64,000 bases of DNA from Isoetes taiwanensis (GCA_021234155.1 JAJEKV010000137.1:853910-917909), one strand, 5' to 3'; counted from the stretch's first letter, positions 24,327 to 36,364 are shown. Notes: generated from the letters alone by a model not told the origin. A program made the numbers and translations.

Positions 24327-25730
24327 ATGAGGAAGTCGGCCCATCTTTTGCTCATCTGCGGTGCCGGAATCGGCCACCTTCATCCGATGATGGCTATGGC
24401 CAAGCAGCTGGCTCAGCGGGGTCTCTCAATCACGGTACTCCTGCCCAATACTTTTTCCTACAATCTGGTCTCAAATTCTGAAATAATCGGAGATCTAGAC
24501 ATCCAAATCATGGAAATGAACGTCGAGGGCCACAACGAAATTCAACCCAGGCCCCGCGTTACTGCAGATGGTGTTCGCGCCTTCAAATTCTCTACTCCTC
24601 AAAACACAATGGATTCATCTGCAAAACAGAGCCGATTGGAAGAAATATTGCGGGATTTTTTGGCCTCAGATTCTCCTCCGTTGTGTGCCATCGTGGATAT
24701 GCTCTTAGTCTGGTCACATCTGCCGCTGCAGCAAGTGGGTCTTCCCAAGTATATTCTCTATACTGCAGGGGTCATGTTCATGACAGCTTTTGGGCATATC
24801 AGAGGACTCCAAAATCTTCCAAATGAAAACGAGAATTTGCTCTTGCCCAATTTCGCACCAATTCCTTGGAAGCAGGTGCCGCCTCTCTTGAAGGATCCCA
24901 CCAATCAAACGTTCCTTACCCTGTCTGACATAGGTAAGCAGTTTGAAGATTCAGAAACAGTTTTTGTTAACACTTTTCTCGATTTAGATCGCAAAACTTT
25001 ACAAACCCTAGAAAAGCAATTTCCAGAGGCAAAATTCAGAGCAATTGGCCCTCTTCTTCAGCTAAAAGGCGATGAAAATGATTCGGCAAAAAAAGGGTAT
25101 GTAGTTGGGATTGATAAGGAAGCCCAATGCGAAGAATGGCTAAGCAAGCAAGCGCCCAACTCCGTCCTATTTCTATCGTTTGGAAGCTGGGTAAATCTGA
25201 AGGAATCACAGGTTGAAGAGCTGGCTTTTGGATTGGAAGCAAGCGGGCAGAAATTTTTGTGGGTTTTGCCGGATAATCCCCCTATTCTTCTTCCGGAAGG
25301 ATTTGAAGAACGGAACCAGGAACAGGGGATTATAATCAGGGGATGGGCGCCTCAACAATTTGTTCTAGGTCATGAATCAGTGGGCGGATTTGTGACGCAT
25401 TGTGGCTGGAATTCAGTTCTGGAATGCATCTGCCTTGGCGGAATTCCAAATCTGTGCTGGCCTTTTACCATCGATCAGCCATTTAGTTGCAGATACTTGG
25501 TGGATGAGCTCAAGATTGGGGTGGATGTAAAGGAAAATGAAGAGGGCATGGTGGATCGGCAAGAAGTGGAAAGAGCTGTCCGAAATTTGATGCAGGGAAA
25601 TGAAGCGGCTGAGATGATGAATCGAGCTAAATTGCTGCAGCGGCAGGCTAGAATAGCCACTGAAAAGGGTGGAAGCTCTGCCCAAAATTTAGACGCATTT
25701 GTGCAAGTGTGCTTGGAAAAGCATAAGTAA
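24327..25730 (+). CDS. family-1 UDP-glycosyltransferase (UGT), 467 aa, intron-less
   Basis: The enzyme transfers a sugar, probably glucose, from a UDP-sugar to a small acceptor such as a flavonoid, terpenoid or hormone, normally in the cytosol. The N-terminal acceptor domain has the GIGHLHP motif with the likely catalytic His17, and Asp124 (AIVDM) as its expected partner. The C-terminal PSPG box starts at Trp340 (WAPQQFVLGHESVGGFVTHC) and ends at Gln384. That Gln and Trp361 are the usual UDP-glucose contacts. The box is one residue longer than the usual 44, with an extra Gly in the LGGIPN segment. Length and single exon are normal for plant UGTs. The start at 24327 puts the glycine-rich motif at the expected distance. 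The acceptor and subfamily cannot be read from sequence. No other intact plant gene is nearby. Confidence 0.93.
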   Translation: MRKSAHLLLICGAGIGHLHPMMAMAKQLAQRGLSITVLLPNTFSYNLVSNSEIIGDLDIQIMEMNVEGHNEIQPRPRVTADGVRAFKFSTPQNTMDSSAKQSRLEEILRDFLASDSPPLCAIVDMLLVWSHLPLQQVGLPKYILYTAGVMFMTAFGHIRGLQNLPNENENLLLPNFAPIPWKQVPPLLKDPTNQTFLTLSDIGKQFEDSETVFVNTFLDLDRKTLQTLEKQFPEAKFRAIGPLLQLKGDENDSAKKGYVVGIDKEAQCEEWLSKQAPNSVLFLSFGSWVNLKESQVEELAFGLEASGQKFLWVLPDNPPILLPEGFEERNQEQGIIIRGWAPQQFVLGHESVGGFVTHCGWNSVLECICLGGIPNLCWPFTIDQPFSCRYLVDELKIGVDVKENEEGMVDRQEVERAVRNLMQGNEAAEMMNRAKLLQRQARIATEKGGSSAQNLDAFVQVCLEKHK

Positions 25731-25973
25731 GAGCACTCAAGTAGTCGTAATAAACAGAAGGTTCAGATTACTGTAAATTTTGCCTTAAATTATACAACGC
25801 AATCTCTCCGCCGCTATCGCACAGCGGCGCCGCTATTCCCTGTTTGCTCTGCAGCAGCCCTAATGCTTGCAAGGAAGGTCTTCCTGTTTAACTCGGCAGG
25901 ATGTTAGGATGCTGGGAGTCCATCTGCACGGCAGAAATTTCCATAGCAGCCCGGATCAGAGCTGCCGTCGCTG
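25731..25973. other. UGT downstream region
   Basis: The presumed 3' UTR and spacer run up to the copia insertion at 25979. No feature is called. Confidence 0.4.
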
Positions 25974-25978
25974 CTAAG

Positions 25979-26551
25979 TGTTAGATTTCAGAGCCTGGGA
26001 ATCGAACCCAAGAATACCAATACTCTGTCTCCTTCTGGATTACATTTCTTCATAGATAGAATCAGCCGCAGCTTGTAAACACCATACAGATGAATTTGGC
26101 AGCTTCAGGGCAAGTCGATTCTTCTTGCAGCTCCTACACAAGCTCTGCTCCCTGTCTGCTGCAGTGCCCTGCTAGTATCGATCTAAACCAGATCAGCCAA
26201 GCTCCTTGTCTTGATCCGACTCCCTGCCACTGTAAAACGCCGTCAATCTGCTAAGTGCTTTGGGCTAAGTGCTTTGGGTTCCACAACCCGAATACCAATC
26301 CGATGCTCTTCCTTGGCGGATTATCCACGCCAGACATCAATCGCCTTCTGCTAACCAGATCTTCAGAACACCTCCTCGTTGTTTTCTCCTGTCCACTGTG
26401 TGTCCTCTCCTCTTCTTTTTATTTTGCCCCTTTCTAAAGCATGTATTCAACACGTATATGCAATACGTGGCTTTTTAACATTGCACCAAGTGTTTCGTGT
26501 TATAATAGTCCATCCGGAATATGGCATTAACATATGCCATTAATTCTAACA
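25979..26551 (-). repeat. 3' LTR, 573 bp
   Basis: The minus strand starts TGTTAGAATTAATGGC and ends GAAATCTAACA. Its first 108 bp are repeated at 29079-29186. Confidence 0.85.
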
Positions 26552-26559
26552 CTCCCCCT

Positions 26560-29060
26560 TCATGCCATATTCCGAATGCCAATAGCACTTCTAAACTCGA
26601 CATGTTTCCTTTCACCCAACGCTTTCGTCAAAATATCTGCTTCCTGTCTACTAGTAGGGATATACTGCAAATCAATTTCTCCTTCAGCCACCTTCTCTCG
26701 AATAAAATGATAATGCAAATCAATGTGTTTCGTCCTCGAATGCAGTACCGGATTTTTAGCTATAGCTATACAACTTTTGTTATCACAATATAACTTAGTT
26801 GGATTCTCTTGCTTCTCCCCAAGTTCATCTAACAGTCTCCTTAGCCAAATTATTTCTCTACATACTGACGATGCTGATATATACTCGACTCTTAAGACTC
26901 GACATTGTCGCGGCAATTGCTTTCTTACTACACCATGAAATTACTGTCCCATTGAGTTTGCAAAGATATCCTGTGGTAGACTTTCGCTCATCCAAGTCTC
27001 CGGCCGATGCAGACAGATAACCGTAAAAGCTCGCAAAACCTCGCTATTTCGTGGTTCCCATCACTTTTATATAACCAATCCCTACTCTATAGTTCCCTTC
27101 AAATACCTAAGAATTGTTTTTTGGTAAAACAAAGTGTGCCCAACCCGGATTGTTCAAATACACTGCCAATGACTTACCAAGAAACGCAATATCGGGCCTT
27201 GTGGCATTGGCTACAAAAAGTAAACTTCCTATGAGTTCCCTATATGGTATTTTCTTCATGCGCCTTTTTCTCTTCCTCGCTTGCTAGGACACATACTCCC
27301 ACAGATTTTATTGTTAACCACTAGAGGGGTTGGAACCGTTTTACACTCCGTCATAAAAACTTATCAAGCATCTTTCTAATATATTGCTTCGAAGTCAACA
27401 TAAGCACCCAGTTTTCCTATTTCTCAGTAACCTCCATCCCTAAAAGCTTCTTTAAACAACCAAGATCACTCATCTCAAACTCCGCTTTTAGGGATAGTTT
27501 TGCATTCATCCAAAACTTTCTATTGCTCGCGGTCATTACGCAGTCATCAACATACAAAGCAATAATGCAAAACTCATCACCTACTCTTCGTATGTATAAA
27601 TTTCCTTCACTTCGCTAACTTTTCAAACCCTTTGAGATAATAAGAAGGAATTCATACATACGCACCAATGTCGAAGCCGCTTTGTCTAAGCCCGTGATAC
27701 CGCTTTCTTCAGCCCGCGAACTTTGTTGCCTTGCACTGGGGCCAATCGGTTTGCTCCATGAAAATTTCCTCCTCCAAATCCCCATTTAAAAATTGTTTTT
27801 TACATCCATATGGTCAAGTTCCGATTATGCTCAACCGCAAGGGCTATTAAAGCTCTCAAATTTGGTTAGTTTAACAATAGGAGAAAAATGTATCGTGGTA
27901 ATCTATACCCTCCTTTTTGAGTGAAGCCCCCGCGGCGACCAACCTTGCCTTTGTACCTTTCAACTTCACCATCGTGCCCCTTTTTCAAACGGAAAATCCA
28001 CTTACATCCCACAACATTCTTCCTTTTTGGACGCCGAAACTAAATCATAGGTGCCTCGCCAATTTAAATGAGTTCAACTCCTCCTCCATTGCCCTCGCGC
28101 CATTTTTTCTCGCTTTCCGTGAGTTGATGGCTTCATCATAAGATTTCTGGGCCCACAACACATAACATGGATGGTGGCCCCAATTCATATTCCTTAAATC
28201 TTTTTGGGGACTCAAGGTCATGAAAGTGCTTCTACCACGCCATCCCTTCCATATTTTGATGTGTCAAAGGGTACTTTCTCGCTTTTAATCTCTCCGCAGA
28301 TCACCTCTCTCGTGTGGATGAGGCGCTTCTTCGACCCTCTACCTGTTCCAGTTCCACTGCCTCTTCTTTGTTGTTCTTCAACCCTTACATCTCCCGACTC
28401 TACCGCCCGCTCTTCAACTGTTTCTTCCAAACCTCGCCTATACCCCGCTTCTTCTAATCCTCAGTATTTTCCTAAGTTCTTCCACAATGTCATCTTCTAT
28501 CTCCCCGGCCTCAACATCTTCTAGTTGATATTCTTCTTTCTTTTTCATCATCCCTCATCATCAAACCAAAGCCTTCGGAGCCCAAGGTTGGTTTTCCAAG
28601 TTTTCCTTTTCTTTTATGCGTCATATCCGGCTGCATAACCTATCTTTATAAAACCCGGTTTCACAAACACCACATCTCGACTTACATGAATTTTTTCTAG
28701 TCTTAGGATCATACAACCTATACCCCCGATCCTCATAGCCAACAAGGTAAGTTTCTATACCGGTCATCTAGTTTGAACGCTAACTCCTCCCAAGACATGC
28801 ATGTATGCTAAACAACCATACGCGACGCGAACCTTTCCACGTGCACTGCTTTCTCCCCACACCACACTTCCTCCGAATTCTCCCTCTAATCCCCCGGCTG
28901 AGGGCAACTTATTTCAATATAACATGTCCTCAGACCGCTTCGCTTCACGATAATTGGGCAAACCCGCATGCTTCAACATCATCGCTAGACCGCATTCATC
29001 GTAGTTCTATTCTTCCTTTCGGCAATGCCGCTTCTGGCTGGGGTATGGCTACAAGTGAAT
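26560..29060 (-). pseudogene. copia pol remnant (integrase end, RT, RNase H)
   Basis: The only long open part is 26916-26560. It holds the copia RNase H C-terminus (CREIIWLRRLLDELG, LYCDNKSCIAIAKNPV, HIDLHYHFIREKV and ADILTKAL). At about 28970-29050 the minus strand still reads a copia integrase segment (GIAERKNRT). Between them, RT is recognisable only in short frame-shifted pieces. The density of small indels is higher than in neighbouring elements and may partly be sequencing error. Confidence 0.8.
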
Positions 29061-29078
29061 TGCCGCCAGATCCCTTTT

Positions 29079-29186
29079 ATTCAACACGTATATGCAATAC
29101 GCGGGCTTTTTAACATTGCACCAAGTGTTTCGCGGTTATAATAGTCCATCCGAATATGGCATTAACATATGCCATTAATTCTAACA
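29079..29186 (-). repeat. truncated 5' LTR (first 108 bp)
   Basis: It matches 26444-26551 apart from small differences at cgtgg/cgcggg, cgtgt/cgcggt and ccgga/ccga. It ends against the ctaag TSD. Its inner side joins integrase-coding sequence with no primer site. Confidence 0.85.
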
Positions 29187-29191
29187 CTAAG

Positions 29192-29689
29192 GTGAGTCAA
29201 AAACAGAGTTAAATCTTCAGTTTGTTAATCTTCGAGAGTTAATCTTCAATCAAAATAGAGTTAATCGCCGAAGTTAATCTTTGAAACACTCAAGAACCCC
29301 ATAGCCGATCTCGCAAGACCGCCATAGCCGCAGTTAGAAATCTGATTTTTCATGATACGCGGGCGAATCTGAACCTTCGTTTATTACGTCCCTTCAGACC
29401 ACTCATGAGCGCATCACGCCAGAGAGGTTGGCTGGTGCGCCGCCCGTTTGGGCGGGGGCCCGCCGTGCGCCGCCGGCCGCTTGGCCGGGCGGCGCCCTTT
29501 GAGACCCCTACGGGCGTAATGCAAAGACCGCTGTGAATTACGAGTCCAAAATTTACATTTGTGATGCCACCTACTCAATTATGAATGAGATCTAAACTAG
29601 AAATCCATTTAGATGTCAAATTGATCGACAAAAAAATCCATTTAGATGTCAAATTAATGGACTGGTGCTTGTTTGGTGTTGCAGTTATA
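29192..29689. other. spacer with a GC-rich palindromic block
   Basis: No gene. At about 29436-29505 there is a strongly GC-rich stretch of overlapping hairpins (cgcccgtttgggcg, gggcccgcc, ggccgcttggcc), out of keeping with the AT-rich surroundings. A short direct repeat (atccatttagatgtcaaatt) occurs at about 29602 and 29636. Confidence 0.5.
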
Positions 29690-29773
29690 TGATTTCAAGT
29701 TTTTAGAAGATGAATTCTATATGCCAACTACCCTTAACCAACTGGGCAAAACTGTCTCAACTGTCTAGACGTC

Positions 29774-30110
29774 TATGAACAGTCGCTTCTACTCATTTAC
29801 GCTAGTGTCTGGTGAACGCGACACCAAGATCCATCAGAGCCGCTTCTACCCATTTACGCTGGTGTCTCGGGAACGCGACACCAAGATCCACCCAAGCGGT
29901 CTCCCATGTCTCCGTTACAATCTCTCTCACTAGAACTATGCTCGACCTCGAGCATCGCAAACCGTAGACCAACGTAATGTAATGTTCTTAACCGACATGC
30001 CCTTAATCAATCGAAAGCAAAATCGCCTCAGACATGTATGAACAAATACTTCTACCCATTTATGCCGTTGTCTCGAGAATGCGACACCAAGATCCACCGA
30101 GCTTATTAAA
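29774..30110. repeat. repeated block around tttacgctggtgtctcg, unit A
   Basis: Three imperfect copies of a 60-70-bp block (cgcttctacccatttacgc through gcgacaccaagatccacc) begin near 29772, 29840 and 30049. The same array is in unit B at about 39150-39475. Confidence 0.7.
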
Positions 30111-31930
30111 TGTTGAATAACTTAATAACAACTGACGGATAACAACGGATGCCCCTTTTGAAGTAACAAAGGGATGAAAAGAGACTTGCCGACTCTAATT
30201 AACTCATAACTTTCTATTCTAAGAGGAGAAGAACAATAAGTAATCTATGAGACACTAACCATGTTATAGTCTCAGACATGCCAAGAGCATTTAGAGCTTT
30301 GTTGTATATATTGCCATACAATGGATACACTACAAAGATTTTGATTTGCATGGTAGGTTTGCATAAACTAGCAAAACTATAGTCTTTGGTTCATTCATCT
30401 CAAAGATATTTTTTTGTATAATGGTCGAGAGTGGATAACCGCATACATGCAAGCTATCAAAAGAATAGGGATGTACGCTTATATTACCATAGACCCCCAA
30501 GTCTTGGACTATTCTAATTGCGTGCATTAAATTGTTTCAATATTATGAAAGTAGAAGACTTTTTCTCCAAATGTGCTTACGCTTATCAGAGTTTGAAAGC
30601 TTGCACTAGAATTGAAGACATAGACAAGGACCAAAAATGCATACGTAAATCCCTTTAAAGACATGAGAAGTTTTTTTTAATATGTCATTGGTTCACATCA
30701 ATGTGTCTTAGACTACTCTAATTGCTGATTTCTCTTCAAAGATGTGTCTTGAATAGCTCTTAAAATGCATGTTTTTTTCTTATCCTCGAAGTTTTTCTTT
30801 TTGTGTTGAGCTTCCGGGCTTCTAGCCAAGATCAATTGCTGTCAAAAATGAAGGGCCAAAGAGGCAAAATCGATAAATGCATTATTTTACTCAATGCAAA
30901 AAGGACCAATTTTATTGCAAAGAGTCCGATAAACTCGAAAAAGAATAAAGAGCTTAAAAATTGCACGCCCCTGGATTGTGAAAACTTGTTAATCATGTTA
31001 GCCAACCATCATTCTATTTGCCATGCTTGTCTTCCATGCAAATATAGAGGCGTGTCCTGATAATCTCTTTAGGAATTTCTTACTCTTTCTCTTTAGGGTT
31101 CTTATTTTTATTTTCTTTCTTCTTAACATGTCTATCATTTTCGTTTCCAGCTCTTGCATTGGCACAATTCAAGCCGGCCGTGAATGATCCTCAATAGGCT
31201 AGAAAGTCGAGGCATCTCTTTTGTTAACACCTATAATTCGTTTTACGCTTAATTGTAATATTGAAGGTTATGTGATAAACCTCGTAGAAGTTCATTGCCG
31301 CACAATTGAGTTCGACAAATAAATAGAATGGGGTAATTTTAATGAAATGGATTTTTAGATGTATTTGCATTCAAAATATATGGGGTTAATTTGGCTAATC
31401 TACCAAATGTTGTCGCTCTATATGAAATGGTAAATGTTGGGTTGGAATGTTTGAATCCTTGTGTGGGAGCAACTTGTCTTTTGTGTTGATTGTGCATTTT
31501 TTTGAACTTGTTTTTGTATCGAATTCTACGTTTTCTTGAATGGCACACAAACAATCCTTGTGCTACAATTCAGTAGTTTACATAAAGATGCATTTTCATT
31601 GAATTAAGGTAGCATTTTGACCAACCGATTCTAGTTAATCGAAATATTGTGTTTTACCTCCTATTCCGCTTTGTTGCCCTATTCGAATCAATCCCCATCT
31701 TTGATGAGATCCCCGAGCTTCACGCCGTACCATTGGTGTGGGTCCTCGTGATGTTACTTGTCTCATTTTAGTGTCCTTTTGTCCACCCAAATTAGCACTA
31801 TTTTTTAGTATTATGGGAAAAGGGAAATTCAAAAATTAACGAGAATATCGGGGTGGTTGATTCCCCTTTCTCGAGGGAGAGAGATCTCGCTTTTCTTTCC
31901 ATCCATTTTTGTTCAGCTTCTTGTGATCCA

Positions 31931-34900
31931 ATGACTAATGATGAAGACAGAGGCTGAAATGGCATTTGCGTAAAACCACAAAGAGCAAGCAAGATGAGGC
32001 AACAATTATCAAATGAAAATTTAGATTGGAGTATTGAGCACTCAAAAAGCAATTGCAACATGCACTCCATAATCACAAAAAAACGTTTTTAAATTTGATA
32101 GGTTCGATGTCTACAGAAAGCGTAAGAAAGAAGTATGGCATCTAGTGGAGAACAACAAAGTTATGTGGTGTTGCGTTGTCCGATCAGAAAAGGTTGTTCA
32201 CAAAGTGAAATTGTCTGTGAGCATCCAAGAAACCATACAAAGATGTGAAGGGGTGGAGTCCAATGACAAATTAGCAAAAGAAAAAAGAGCGGCATTAGTC
32301 ATGGCACTTGGGAAGGTCGTGCATGGCAAAGAAAAGATTAACCGCCAAGGCTTTAGGAATTCATCCAAGGAATTGTTCCAGAGCTAAGAAGCAATGTTGT
32401 TGCAATTAGTAATAAAATGCATTGTGGGCTTTTGGGGAAGGAAGAAGAGAGAAAGGATTCCCCGAGCCAAGAAGTGATTGAAAAGGTTGTGGATTATTGG
32501 ACAAACTACACCAGAAGTTTCGCTTTAACTTCAAGGACGCCGATCCGTAGAGGAAAGCATCCTAAGCATCCAACACATTACCTTGATGTGAGCCGTATAC
32601 TATCCGTAGATCAATTTTTACTAAGTCTTTTTCACGCTTACTAATACTAATATTTTTATAAGTTTTGAAGTATTGATTCTAATATGATCCGTTAATGGAA
32701 TTAAAGTGCACGCTCTTCTCGTGGTAGCAAGTTTTAGTGCTATTGATGGTTGATAATGGATCATTTTTGATATAGTGCTAAGGTTTCTCACATTTATAAT
32801 GTTGGTGCCATGTTTAGTAATTGTGTTGATGTTAGTGCGATCGTAGTGATTTTGTAAATGATGCTGCTAATATTACTAATTTCGCTAATGTTGGTGTCAA
32901 GTGTTAGTAATTTTGTCAATGTTAGCACTAAACTTACAGCTTAGTGAAGCACCACCTACCACTACAGACATTAGCAATGCTTTCATCCCAATGTCCTAGC
33001 ACCGGTTAGTGGTTTGGTTTGCTAAGGGTTATGTTGTAATGCTAATGGAATCGTGAATTAGTTCTAAGTTGCTATTCATTCGCAGCTTGTTTTTTCTAGT
33101 GGTATTAGCATTAGCATTTACTAAGTAGTTTTCTATTCTTATTCTCAGAGACGTAATTCTTCACTAGTTTCAAGCAAGACAATCCGTGATGTTCAAATTA
33201 ACCAGAGAGCCTTCGAGAAATTAAAGCCTTACTTTGTTGTAAAGCTATCTGAATTCAATACTTGTTGTTAAGGCCTATCATGAGAGGATGTCAATGCCGA
33301 GGGAAGGGGTGAAGAACATGAGAAAAAGTCCATGGTGCACGGCGGTGCATTGCACCCGCGGAGTGCAAGATATGTGACCACATGGCAAGCCAAGTAGGGG
33401 GTGCAATGCAAAGAAAACATGTTTGGCGCCTAACAAAGGACATGTGGAGAAGCATGGTTTGCCTAAAGCCCCAAGGTAAGAGGAGTGGCACAATGAAGAA
33501 TGCTTGTCGTACTTTGCAAAGAAATGTGGTGTGGACAAAATGGAAAGGTGTCCAAAAGAAGAAACAAAGGACAAGACGACCTCAAAAAATCACTTGGGAG
33601 AACATAGACTACATTGAAATTGGTAAGGATAAAAATGGCAAACCCAAAAAAAGAATTGAGCATCAATATTTACAGACTTCACCCAATGTTTTGATGGAAA
33701 TCTTCAGATCTAAAGCAAAAGAGTTTGGGACACATAGTTTCAGGTATAAATGGCAGCAAGCCATGTTTAGACAACCATCGAACAAGTTTGTCGCTGATAC
33801 TATCGTGATTGGTTGACTTTGCAGAGAATTACTCTTTCAAGGAGCAGAATGAAGTCTAATCCAAGCATTGGTATAATGAGCAGATCACTATTCTTGTGCC
33901 CCTCACATATAGAAGGGATCCTGAGATACAAGAAATGATCAAGGAAGAACATTTTTATATATCTGATGATGATTCTTTGTTTGTGTAGCATTGCTTTCTC
34001 TTACACAATCATTGGATGCAAGAGAAGGAAATCACTTTGAAGAAGCATTATGTCTTCTCGTGATGGTGTACCTCACAATTCAAAGGTAAAAAATCATTTT
34101 ACTTTGATGCTAGATTCAAATCTTCAACAGGTTTAGACATGATGTGGAACTTTTGGTGCTCTAGCCATGGGAAGGGAGAACATGATGGTGCAAGAGCAGT
34201 AATAAAGAGGGCTTTGAGAGCAGCACAGTTGAAGGGCAGCAAGATGACCAATGCACACGAGGTGGTGGAATGGCTAAAGCAGTACATGTCAACAGTAGCA
34301 CCCACAACATATAAAAAAAGGATTCAAAGAAGAACTTTTTGGGAGGTTGAAATAGGACAAGGGACGTAAAAAACCGTGGAAGCACGCCCCATTGAAGGAT
34401 CTAGAAACCTTCATTGTTTCCATGGGTGTTCAAATCACATGACACATTTACAAGTGTCAAACCTCTCTTTGCTTTTGCACAGATTGTTTAGATTTGAATT
34501 GGAAATCTTGCCCCAATGCATCATATATTAAGAAGTTTGAACTAGTTGTGGTACAGCCCATCAAAGCTATTATTGAAGAAGAAGTACATGATGAAGGAGA
34601 AAAAACATATATTGGCAGCGCTGACTTATGTAGCATGCAAGTATCTATAAGTGATGTCTTTGCAGTGGTGGCTCCAAATAACAATCACGAGAATGTGAAG
34701 TTCTACCTTATCCTATGTACCAAAGCTAAGTACTTGGTGTTAGAAGACTTTGTAGATATGCAAGGGTAGAAGTTTGTGAAAGGGGATGAGATCATAGAAG
34801 GGACATACTATGAGAAGTTGGTGAATTATAAATCCAGCTACAAGTTTTGTAGAGAATAAAGCAATTGTTTATGCCACTCAAGTTGCAAAGAACAAAGTCG

Positions 34901-35004
34901 ATTGGTTCAAGCAAAAGCACGTTGTTGCTTCGGGAGTGGTTTACACTCTAAGTGCCAAAGAAGAACAAGGTATTCTAAAGAGGCTTCCCACGTTGTTGGA
35001 ATAG
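31931..35004 (+). pseudogene. DDE-type transposase, unit A copy, heavily frameshifted
   Basis: This is the same gene as 41317-44377. It reads from the ATG at 31931 (MTNDED in unit B) to a TAG at 35002. It is broken into many short frames because small indels occur throughout the first two thirds. The catalytic core is still clear around 34140-34330 (MMWNFWCSSHGKGEHDGARA). The three C-to-T nonsense codons of unit B are present here too, so those are old. Most other breaks are unique to this unit and may be consensus errors. Confidence 0.8.
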
Positions 35005-35264
35005 TGGAAAGAGCAATTGTGTAAAGGGTACTGTATCAGTACTTTTATGAATATAAAGAAGTTTCCATATTTTACATTCTCATTTTTTATGCTTCAGTTA
35101 CAGAATTTTGTACTTCCAAATTTCAATCAATTTCAATTGTTGGTGTTTCATACTATTTTAAATTGTCGGGTATACGCATTGTATACTGAGGCCAATTTAC
35201 AATGTAAAACATCTAAGTACAAGGTATAACAAAACCAATTTACAAGGTAAAACATGTAAGTACA

Positions 35265-35775
35265 ATGTACTAGAAAAGGCACAAGGCACAAATTTACACA
35301 AGGCACAACAAAACCACAAATTTACAGAAAGGTACAAGGCCATCATCCACATTAAAGAAGGCACTAAGGCCTGGATTACAGAAGGCACAAGGCCTGGATT
35401 ACAGTCGGTACAAGGCCATTACAATTAAAGGCACTAAGGCCTGGGTTAAATAAAAGGCACAAGGCCTGGATTAAACTGAAGGTACAAGGCCTATAGCATG
35501 TGTTTTTCAAAAAATTACAAAAGGTAGAACAAAACCAATTGATTAAAACATGTAACAAAACCAGAAATTTACAGAAAGGCACAAGGCCATGATCTATTAA
35601 AGAAGGCTCTAAGGCATGTATTACAGAAGGGTCGGCACAAGGCCATTACAATCAAAGGCACTAAGGCCCGTTTCACAGAAGGGTCAGCACAAGGCCATTA
35701 CAATGAAAGGCACTAAGGCCTATAGCATCTGTTTTTCAAAAAATTACAAAGGCACAAAAGGCCTGTTTCAGAAGA
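35265..35775. repeat. GGCACAAGGCC minisatellite, unit A
   Basis: A 12-20-bp core (ggcacaaggcc / ggcactaaggcc), interspersed with attaca and gaag spacers, repeats more than 15 times. Longer blocks such as aaggccattacaat also repeat. It follows the transposase 3' end and precedes the convergent accessory ORF. Confidence 0.8.
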
Positions 35776-35829
35776 ACTTATAATCAAAAAAAAAAAAACA
35801 AAAGCTATAAACAAAAAAAGGTCTTCAGG

Positions 35830-36364
35830 TCCTCATGGTCTTCCAGGGTCTTCAGGAGCTTCATGCCTCATCTGCAAGAAAAATTCAGAAAGTTAGAAAG
35901 CTCTAATACGTGAAAGAAAGCAAAAAATGAAAAGCATGCGACTTACTCTGGAGCCAATTCTGAAATTCAAAAAAATCTTCAGCTTCCTCCGGGTCCGGGT
36001 CTTCTTCTTCGCTGGTTCCCAAAAATTCGCCCCAGACCTCATCTTCTGAATCAAAAGGCTGCAGCTCGGAAGAATCCACCTCTGAAGAATCCACCTCGGA
36101 AGAATTCACCTCAGAAGAAAGCTCAGAAGAAGTGGAAGTCAGAGCTGCTGGAATCATAGTGTGTATCCCCGGGAGAAGGCTCGAGGCTTTCTACAAAATT
36201 GGTTTGGCAAAAATCTTGGAGGTCTTCTTTAGGCTCTTCAAAGGAATTAGCCTACCTATTCCATATCTCATGTAAGAGTTCTCGGCAAAGGTAGGGAAAT
36301 CAATTCCCCTTGGAAGGGACATGGCAGGGGGGAAGCTTGAGGAGCGGCAAAATGGCTTTGGCAT
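35830..36364 (-). pseudogene. accessory ORF, unit A copy
   Basis: Counterpart of 45200-45736. The ATG is at 36364. The N-terminal part is frame-shifted here, but the Ser/Glu-rich acidic part (minus strand 36157-35903, repeated SSEVDSSEV, then SEEEDPDPEEAEDFFEF) is open. A donor-like gtaagt follows at about 35945. A short second exon with its upstream caag lies near 35870-35830. Not recognised as a known family. Confidence 0.5.

Larger units (their letters stand above)
25979..29186 (-). mobile_element. Ty1/copia element with TSD, internally deleted
   Basis: Flanked by ctaag at 25974-25978 and 29187-29191. The outer ends are perfect inverted copies (tgttaga at 25979; tctaaca-type end at 29186). 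The 3' LTR is full length (25979-26551). The 5' LTR keeps only its first 108 bp (29079-29186). A polypurine tract (AAGGGGGAG on the minus strand, about 26552-26562) sits inside the 3' LTR. A single deletion has removed the rest of the 5' LTR, the primer site, gag, protease and the front of integrase. Both TSDs survive, so the deletion happened after insertion. Confidence 0.85.

Noticed and set aside
25985-26005. tRNA-like T-arm (minus strand GGTTCGATTCCCAGGC)
   Set aside because: No acceptor stem, D-arm or anticodon arm around it; it lies at the end of a copia LTR and is probably chance or a primer-derived relic.
26269-26793. Plus-strand frames over the copia 3' LTR and RNase H
   Set aside because: Shadows of minus-strand copia sequence; no domain.
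35195-35790. CRISPR-like array of ggcacaaggcc repeats
   Set aside because: Repeats are short and variable, spacers are not of constant length, and the DNA is plant nuclear; it is a minisatellite.
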